Shown piece after piece: positions 14,677-19,611 of a stretch of 19,611 nt of DNA (its first letter is position 1; every line of letters begins with the position of its first letter). The notes under the pieces were generated by a model. It was not told the DNA's origin. It did no database searches and was given only the letters and a program-made list of their open reading frames with translations. Origin of the DNA: an uncultured Prevotellaceae bacterium (GTDB taxonomy: Bacteria > Bacteroidota > Bacteroidia > Bacteroidales > Bacteroidaceae). Where the stretch lies: positions 1 to 19,611 of the forward strand of contig CALGGJ010000033.1 of assembly GCA_937915745.1 (NCBI GenBank), read 5' to 3'. The translations under genes and the position numbers were made by a program.

Positions 14677-15708
14677 ATGAACGTGTTAGTAACCGGAGCC
14701 AACGGACAACTTGGCAATGAAATACGGATTGTCAGCAAGGGCAGTTCCGACCATTATGTTTTTACAGACGTGATGGACGCTACAGAGGAATCTGTCGCGA
14801 TGCTGAAGAAATTAGCAGGAGAGGATGTTTGTATTGACACGGAGCATCTGGACATAACCAAACTTGACGCTATCCGTGAGATTGTCAAACGTGAGAAGAT
14901 ACAGGCCATTGTCAATTGCGCAGCCTATACCAATGTGGATGCAGCAGAGGACAACTATGCCTTGGCGGAATTGCTTAACACTAAAGCGGTTGAAAACCTT
15001 GCGTGGGCGATGAAGGAAACAAATGGTTTGCTTATTCATATTAGTACAGACTATGTGTTTGGTGGAGACCCTTATAATACTCCTTGTAAGGAAGACCAGA
15101 AGGGAACACCTACAGGGGTTTATGGATTGACTAAATTACACGGAGAGGAGGCTATACAGAATGTGGGTTGCGACTATGTGATTATCCGTACTGCTTGGTT
15201 GTATAGTGAGTTCGGAAAGAACTTTGTGAAGACCATGCTGAATCTGACGGCAACCAAACCGCAGTTGAAAGTGGTTTTTGACCAGGTAGGAACACCGACT
15301 TACGCATACGACCTGGCGCAAGTGATAACCACGGTTGTTGAGGACTATAAACGAACACGAATATCACGAATAACACGAATGGATGACACGCTAACCGCTA
15401 ACCACTCATCGCCAAACTATTCCCACTCGGGAATATATCATTTCAGTAATGAAGGCGTATGCTCTTGGTACGATTTCACTAAAGTGATTCAACAAATAGC
15501 TGCCGAGGTATCTGCCCCTTCTACGTTAACCGCTAACCGCTCTTCGCTAAACTGTAAAGTATTACCCTGCCACAGCGACGAATTTCCCAGCCCTGTGAAG
15601 CGTCCAGCATACTCTGTACTGGATAAGACCAAGGTCAAAGAAACTTTTGGAATCAAGGTTCCGTACTGGACGGAATCCTTGAAGAAGTGTGTTTATAACT
15701 TGATATAA
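14677..15708 (+). CDS. rfbD: dTDP-4-dehydrorhamnose reductase (copy 2), with two in-frame repeat insertions
   Basis: The reductase completes dTDP-L-rhamnose. It has MNVLVTGANGQLG, STDYVFGG (123-130), YGLTK (Tyr149, Lys153), HSDEFPSPVKRP and a KVPYWTESL end. At 343 aa it is about 45 residues longer than usual. The excess lies at residues about 225-250 and 280-295, where the DNA is repeat-like and the peptide motif TLTAN-[H/R]-SS-[P/L]-N appears twice. Both spots are in the C-terminal substrate domain, beside the conserved SGIYHFSNEG and VLPCHSDEF. All catalytic residues are intact, so the enzyme is probably active, but this is not certain. The TIR-like gene starts 12 bases after it. Confidence 0.94.
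   Translation: MNVLVTGANGQLGNEIRIVSKGSSDHYVFTDVMDATEESVAMLKKLAGEDVCIDTEHLDITKLDAIREIVKREKIQAIVNCAAYTNVDAAEDNYALAELLNTKAVENLAWAMKETNGLLIHISTDYVFGGDPYNTPCKEDQKGTPTGVYGLTKLHGEEAIQNVGCDYVIIRTAWLYSEFGKNFVKTMLNLTATKPQLKVVFDQVGTPTYAYDLAQVITTVVEDYKRTRISRITRMDDTLTANHSSPNYSHSGIYHFSNEGVCSWYDFTKVIQQIAAEVSAPSTLTANRSSLNCKVLPCHSDEFPSPVKRPAYSVLDKTKVKETFGIKVPYWTESLKKCVYNLI
15349..15422 (+). repeat. in-frame insertion 1 in rfbD copy 2 (two repeat types)
   Basis: AAACGAACACGAATATCACG with a further AACACGAAT (15349-15380) is the same element as in the 14600 spacer. ACACGCTAACCGCTAACCAC then CTCATCGCCAAACT (15385-15419) is a second element. Both stay in the rfbD frame. Confidence 0.7.
15525..15553 (+). repeat. 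in-frame insertion 2 in rfbD copy 2
   Basis: GTTAACCGCTAACCGCTC then TTCGCTAAACTG nearly repeats the second element of insertion 1 and is read in the same frame, giving the same peptide motif. A related string occurs at 9433-9460 around the rfbA stop codon (minus-strand gene). Confidence 0.7.
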
Positions 15709-15720
15709 AAATATAACCAG

Positions 15721-16290
15721 ATGGCATTGGACAATTATACATACAGAACATTTACCTATTTAGCAGGAGATTGGACGGGCGATAGTGCAGCCATCGAGAT
15801 GCTGCATACATGGAACAGTGGGCATAAATGGGGTCTAAGTTTCAAGGATATTCATTCGGAAACACAGTCGAGCGATGACAGTCACAACTGCAGTATCAAG
15901 GCATCTTTGCGTAAGCGTATGAAGTTGTGCAAGAAATTTGTCATTGTCGTGGGAAGTGAGACAGCCAACCTTAGGAGCGGAGCGTGCTACACATGTTTCT
16001 GGTATAAAAAGCCCGATATGTATAATCTTATGCCAGGATGTTACTTGAATAACCATGTGGACAACCGCAGTTATGTGCAATTTGAGTGCGAGATGGCTAA
16101 ACATGATTACGACAATAATGATATGGATATAGTAGTTCTATATAATTCTGTAAATGTTAATAGGAACTTATGTCCTGAGCCTTTAAGATGGGTGGGAACA
16201 CATGCGGCAATGAAAAAGAAAGTGACTGACTATTTAGGTAACAATCATATCGAGTGGGATTATGATTCTGTTAAGAAAGCAATCGGTTAA
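15721..16290 (+). CDS. TIR-like protein, ThsB-type (Thoeris)
   Basis: This 189-aa soluble protein resembles the TIR-like DUF1863/ThsB family, which in Thoeris systems senses phage and makes an ADP-ribose-type signal from NAD. YRTFTYLAGDWTGD (8-21) fits the first strand and loop. CSIKASLRKRMKLCKKFVIVVGSET (57-81) matches the helix and central strand where ThsB has a similar LK..L...S..CVLIGSQT pattern. YVQFECEMA (118-126) provides Glu122 or Glu124 as the likely catalytic acid, and MDIVVLYNS (135-143) is the next strand. It begins 12 bases after rfbD and ends 3 bases before the macro-domain gene. It has no relation to sugar enzymes. Family assignment is from pattern memory. Confidence 0.78.
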   Translation: MALDNYTYRTFTYLAGDWTGDSAAIEMLHTWNSGHKWGLSFKDIHSETQSSDDSHNCSIKASLRKRMKLCKKFVIVVGSETANLRSGACYTCFWYKKPDMYNLMPGCYLNNHVDNRSYVQFECEMAKHDYDNNDMDIVVLYNSVNVNRNLCPEPLRWVGTHAAMKKKVTDYLGNNHIEWDYDSVKKAIG

Positions 16291-16293
16291 GAT

Positions 16294-17133
16294 ATGAAGA
16301 GAGTTTTTGGTAAGCATTTCGCTACAGCTATAGCAGCCCTGTCCGCAACGGCAACCCTTGCCACTGCACTGTTTAATCTTGAAGGTATCAAGCAGTGTTG
16401 GATATATGGTGCTATAGGTGCTATAATTGTTCTAGCAGGGAGTGCAATCTATGCACTCTGGCAGATACGTAGTAAGAAAGAGATTGAATTGAACCTGTCA
16501 TCAGAATTAAAACTTACTGTAAAAGAAGGCGACCTCTTTAAACAGAAAGGAGTGATATGCATTCCTTTCAACGAATACTTTGATACCCATGTTGGCGACG
16601 GGGTGGTTGGTAAAGATACTCTGCATGGCATCTTTATAAACAAGTACTTTGAAGACAGAGTAGGTGAACTTGACAAAAGAATTAGTGAGGCTTTACCTAA
16701 AGATGGCTTTGAGGAATGTAAACGTCGTGTTGAGACTTGCCCTACAAGGAAATATCCTTTGGGAACCTGCATCAGCCTTCGTGAGGGAGAAGACACGTAT
16801 GTGTTATTTGCCCTAACTCACTTTGATTCAAATGACATTGCGAACGTAAGTCGCTCAGAGTTTACCGAAGTGATAGGAAAACTGACAAAATATCTCAATG
16901 ACACGGTAGAGGACAAACCAGTATTTATGCCACTGTTTGGAACCGGACTGTCAAGAGTCAATCGTACGGCACAAAGAATCCTCATCCATATCGTAGATAC
17001 CTTGGATTTCAATGACACTGTCACGATTAAGGGTGGAGTGAATATTATTATCAAATCTTTGAGAAAGGTAAATGTCAACTTGAATACAGTTGAATACATC
17101 GTAAAACAAGGTATTGTCGAAAAGGAACAATAA
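16294..17133 (+). CDS. membrane-anchored macro-domain protein, type II Thoeris ThsA-like effector
   Basis: A 279-aa protein with two hydrophobic helices at 10-28 and 36-57, then a charged linker and a macro-like domain (about 72-275). EGDLFKQKGVICIPFNEYFDT (78-98), DGVVGKDTLHGIFINKYF (102-119) and MPLFGTGLSRV (212-222) match the ThsA macro domain (DUF6430 type), in which the macro fold binds an ADP-ribose derivative. In type II Thoeris the TIR product is reported to be recognised by such TM-macro effectors, which then damage the inner membrane; this is established for the family, not shown here. It lies between two TIR genes, with gaps of 3 and 10 bases, fitting a sensor-effector cassette. 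Confidence 0.82.
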   Translation: MKRVFGKHFATAIAALSATATLATALFNLEGIKQCWIYGAIGAIIVLAGSAIYALWQIRSKKEIELNLSSELKLTVKEGDLFKQKGVICIPFNEYFDTHVGDGVVGKDTLHGIFINKYFEDRVGELDKRISEALPKDGFEECKRRVETCPTRKYPLGTCISLREGEDTYVLFALTHFDSNDIANVSRSEFTEVIGKLTKYLNDTVEDKPVFMPLFGTGLSRVNRTAQRILIHIVDTLDFNDTVTIKGGVNIIIKSLRKVNVNLNTVEYIVKQGIVEKEQ

Positions 17134-17143
17134 TCAGATAATC

Positions 17144-17947
17144 ATGTTTGCAAAGTTTAGATTGCCAAGCACAACCCTCACCTCTTATCTGAACTGGTTG
17201 AAGTCAACCTATAGATTGGATACGGATAAATGGACGTATGATGTCGAGAAGAAGAGACAAGAGTTTTATCAGGATCTTCTGGATACGGTATGGTGCGACA
17301 AGAAAAATGGAATTTTGGATGGCCGCAAGCTAAAAGAATATGTCTTTCCTACAGGCGGAGAGGGCGATTATGATGTTTTTATATCCTATTCCCATGATGA
17401 CGAGGGACTGGCTTTGAAACTGGCATATTATCTTCAAGAGTATTGCTCTTTAAGAGTGTTTTTGGACTGTTATATTTGGCACAGCGCAGATGCTTTGCTG
17501 AAAGCGATAGATGATGACTATTGCCAGACATCAGACAAAAAATACTATAGCTATAAAAGCCGTAATTACTCAACCAGTCATGTTCATGCACTGCTGTCTA
17601 TGGCAATCTTGGATGTGATTAATAAGACGGAATGTTGTATTGTCCTTGATTCCAACAACTCTATCAATCTCCATCGACTTGAAGACCCCAAACAAGCAGA
17701 GACCCTATCCCCTTGGATATTTGAGGAAATTTCGTTTATGCGGCTATTGCCCCAACGTTCCACGCGAAAGACCAAGTATTTCAGTCAAGGTGGTGCGCTT
17801 GAGTCATTAAACGAATCCAAAAGACTGAAAATTGCTAACCCTGCCGATTTTTCTGGATTTGAGGAACTCACAGGCGATGACTTACTGTACTTAAATTCAG
17901 ATGGTGAGGATAGTTTGGATAAACTTTATGAAAGACATTCTATATGA
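17144..17947 (+). CDS. TIR-domain protein, second ThsB-like component
   Basis: A 267-aa protein with about 75 residues before a TIR domain. DYDVFISYSHDDEGLALKL (75-93) is the classic TIR start, LRVFLDCYIWHSADALLKAI (103-122) the BB-loop region, TECCIVLDSN (162-171) the central strand, and SPWIFEEISFMRLL (189-202) holds Glu194 or Glu195 as the likely NADase residue. A 30-residue insertion rich in Tyr and Ser (about 127-150) and a long tail are unusual. The ATG at 17144 is used; a TTG 30 bases upstream would overlap the macro gene and only translates its end in another frame. Its stop overlaps the wbuC ATG (ATGA), so it is coupled to a polysaccharide gene. Confidence 0.85.
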   Translation: MFAKFRLPSTTLTSYLNWLKSTYRLDTDKWTYDVEKKRQEFYQDLLDTVWCDKKNGILDGRKLKEYVFPTGGEGDYDVFISYSHDDEGLALKLAYYLQEYCSLRVFLDCYIWHSADALLKAIDDDYCQTSDKKYYSYKSRNYSTSHVHALLSMAILDVINKTECCIVLDSNNSINLHRLEDPKQAETLSPWIFEEISFMRLLPQRSTRKTKYFSQGGALESLNESKRLKIANPADFSGFEELTGDDLLYLNSDGEDSLDKLYERHSI

Positions 17948-18345
17948 TAATCAATACTGAGTTATTCAATCGCCTTACTGAGCAGGCGAAAGCCTCACCC
18001 CGTTTGCGGTATGGTCTTGATATGCGGACAACGCCTGAAGACCAGAGTCAGCGTTTGCTGAATGCTTTGGAGCCGGGAACGGTGATGCCGATACACAGGC
18101 ATCAAGATACTACAGAAACAGCAGTGATACTCCGGGGGCGACTAAAATGGTTGTACTATGATGAGCAGGGAAATGTGACAGATAGCTATCTCTTGGATGC
18201 AGAGGGTGACGTGCGTGGAATCAGCGTGCCGCAGGGACAGTGGCATTCTATTGAGTGTCTTGCTTCGGGTACTATAATCATGGAAAGTAAAAATGGCCCG
18301 TGGAAACCACTGGGCGAAGATGATATTTTAAGGAAAATAAAATAA
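17944..18345 (+). CDS. wbuC: WbuC-family cupin metalloprotein
   Basis: A 133-aa cupin of the WbuC family, found in many O-antigen and capsule loci; its reaction is not known. The metal site is visible as His51-x-His53, Glu58 in MPIHRHQDTTETAVILRG and His101 in VPQGQWHSIE. SKNGPWKP near the end is a family signature. The start overlaps the preceding TIR stop by four bases, and the acetyltransferase follows after five bases, which ties the defence-like genes to this operon. Confidence 0.9.
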   Translation: MIINTELFNRLTEQAKASPRLRYGLDMRTTPEDQSQRLLNALEPGTVMPIHRHQDTTETAVILRGRLKWLYYDEQGNVTDSYLLDAEGDVRGISVPQGQWHSIECLASGTIIMESKNGPWKPLGEDDILRKIK

Positions 18346-18350
18346 AAATA

Positions 18351-19375
18351 ATGGAAGCATCTATGAAAACCGAACGTATTGAATGGATTGATTATGCAAA
18401 ATTTATAGCAATATGTTTGGTCGTTATTGGGCATATTACTGTTTTCCCCTTTAAGATACGTGAGCTTATCTTTACTTTTCACATGCCATTTTTCTTCGCT
18501 TTAAGTGGCATATTCATTATCAATTCGAAACAGCTTACTTGGAAATTTGTTTTTAAAAAGATAAGAACTCTTATACTACCGTATTTTTGCTTTGGAGTCA
18601 TACTTGTTTTAGCAGAAGCTTTATACGGACATCTGATTTCTCACGGATGGGACGATACAGTAGATTATATGAGGCTGAAATTATTCCAGTTAATGACATT
18701 CGACAGGTATGGGAAACTCTGGTTCTTACCATGTTTGTTCGTTAGCCAAATATTTCTCCTACTTATAATGAAGGCATGTAAGGATAGACGAAACATTGTT
18801 ACGCCAACCGTATTGGCAGCCTGCGGGGGGGGGTACTTTTAAAGTGCTTTTATAGTTTCAGACTTCCTTTTAGTCTGGATCTTGCACCCATAGTGGCAGG
18901 ATTCCTCTATATGGGTTCGTTTTTCCCAACTATACTTCAGAAGTTGAAATGGCAGAATGTATTATTGGCATTGTTGATATTTACGTTGTCTTGTGGCCTA
19001 CAGTTGGTCTATTATAGCAATGAATCTGCCTATATAGTTAATATGTGTCAAGGCGTTTTTGGTCAACCTGTTTTGTTTTTTATTACAGCAATAAGCGGAA
19101 GTCTTATATTACTTTTCTTCTCTTCAAAGATGAAGGTAAATTCATTGTTGTTTATCGGTCAAAACACTTTAGTGATATATGGGCTTCATAACATATTTAA
19201 GGACATTTATCCTATATTCGTTTTGAAGGGACTAGGAATGATAGGACTTGAATGCTCAAGTTTTATTGGGTCGTTTATTGCCGGAGTTATAGTGTTCATA
19301 TTAACCATGTTAAGTCTATGGCCAATTATCAACATCGTGAACAGAAAGTTTAAATTCATGCTCGGTAAATTTTAA
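18351..19375 (+). CDS. acyltransferase family 3 O-acetyltransferase, split by a G9 tract (phase-off)
   Basis: The first part (18351-18842) encodes IEWIDYAKFIAICLVVIGH (10-28) and FTFHMPFFFALSG (41-53), the start of family 3 membrane acyltransferases that O-acetylate surface sugars (fucose 4-O-acetylase-like). After Cys-Gly-Gly-Gly encoded by the G9 tract it hits TAA. The next frame is open from the tract onward (VLLKCFYSFRLPFSLDLAP) and continues through further membrane helices to TAA at 19373-19375. Ten G residues would give 341 aa and seven would give 340, both normal for the family, so the gene reads as OFF in this sequence. Sequencing error in the tract is the main alternative. It lies 5 bases after wbuC and 13 before rfbF. 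Confidence 0.88.
18825..18833 (+). repeat. G9 homopolymer tract inside the acetyltransferase gene
   Basis: Nine consecutive G residues within coding DNA in an AT-rich gene, followed by TACTTTTAA, which supplies the stop codon in the present frame. It is a typical slipped-strand phase-variation tract. Confidence 0.9.
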
Positions 19376-19388
19376 TTATTAGGATATA

Positions 19389-19611
19389 ATGAAAGTAGTA
19401 CTTTTAGCCGGAGGGTTTGGCTCGCGCATAAGCGAGGAATCCGTTTTCAAGCCCAAACCGATGATTGAGATAGGTGGTATGCCTATCCTGTGGCATATCA
19501 TGAAGGAGTATGCCTATTACGGGCACAATGAGTTTATCATCTGTGCTGGATACAAGCAGGAGTATATCAAGGAGTGGTTCGCCAACTACTTCCTGCATTA
19601 CAGCGATGTGT
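19389..19611 (+). CDS. rfbF: glucose-1-phosphate cytidylyltransferase, 3' end beyond the window
   Basis: The first 74 codons are present. MKVVLLAGGFGSRISEES (1-18), FKPKPMIEIGGMPILWHIM (20-38) and FIICAGYKQEYIKEWF (49-64) are the nucleotidyltransferase loop and signatures of RfbF, which makes CDP-glucose from CTP and glucose-1-phosphate. This opens the route to CDP-3,6-dideoxyhexoses (abequose, paratose, tyvelose) or related sugars, so more CDP-sugar genes probably follow. The ISEES motif separates it from thymidylyl- and uridylyltransferases. The ATG is 13 bases after the acetyltransferase stop. Confidence 0.93.
   Translation, partial: MKVVLLAGGFGSRISEESVFKPKPMIEIGGMPILWHIMKEYAYYGHNEFIICAGYKQEYIKEWFANYFLHYSDV

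Noticed and set aside
17114..17143. Upstream TTG start for the second TIR gene
   Set aside because: It would overlap the end of the macro gene and add ten residues that are only a frame-shifted reading of it; an ATG with normal spacing is available.

Overview
The window looks like Bacteroidota, order Bacteroidales, most likely a Prevotella/Segatella-type genome. The evidence is the TAnnTTTG-type promoter boxes, the absence of clear Shine-Dalgarno sites, the style of the encoded proteins (large secreted GH51, GH53, Bacteroidales-type RmlC/RmlD) and intergenic DNA full of short degenerate repeats. The genus is inference.

Layout. (1) 1-3864, minus strand: a two-gene unit for plant arabinogalactan/galactan breakdown, GH51 arabinofuranosidase then GH53 endo-galactanase. 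(2) 4001-4066: three 22-bp tandem repeats. (3) 4084-12525, minus strand: a compact nucleotide-sugar operon read in the order UDP-sugar epimerase, galE, rfbA, rfbD, rfbC, gmd, and a fused MATE transporter/PAP2 phosphatase. It supplies UDP-Gal/GlcA-type sugars, dTDP-rhamnose and GDP-4-keto-6-deoxymannose, but rfbB and a GDP-fucose synthase are not in the window. (4) 12587-12811: a tRNA-Ala(GGC) with a clear promoter and terminator, minus strand. (5) 12830-14043: about 1.2 kb without an intact gene, holding several unrelated repeat arrays, a GxxExxY gene remnant with a G9 tract, and a duplicated 97-bp leader. (6) 14044-19611, plus strand, AT-richer toward its end: a second, divergent rfbC and rfbD, then three genes resembling a type II Thoeris anti-phage system (TIR-like ThsB, membrane-anchored macro-domain ThsA, second TIR protein), then wbuC, an acetyltransferase split by a G9 tract, and the start of rfbF. 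The window ends inside rfbF.

How they work together. The two divergent arms both make activated sugars for surface polysaccharide (O-antigen or capsule). The plus arm is packed like one transcript: gaps are 12, 3, 10, -4, 5 and 13 bases from rfbD onward. The defence-like trio therefore sits inside a polysaccharide operon, and its last gene overlaps wbuC by four bases. The acetyltransferase downstream is out of frame at nine G residues and would be in frame at seven or ten, the mark of a phase-variable surface-modifying enzyme. The most notable items are the Thoeris-like cassette inside the sugar operon, the phase-variable acetyltransferase, the repeats inserted in frame in both rfbD copies, and the MATE-PAP2 fusion.
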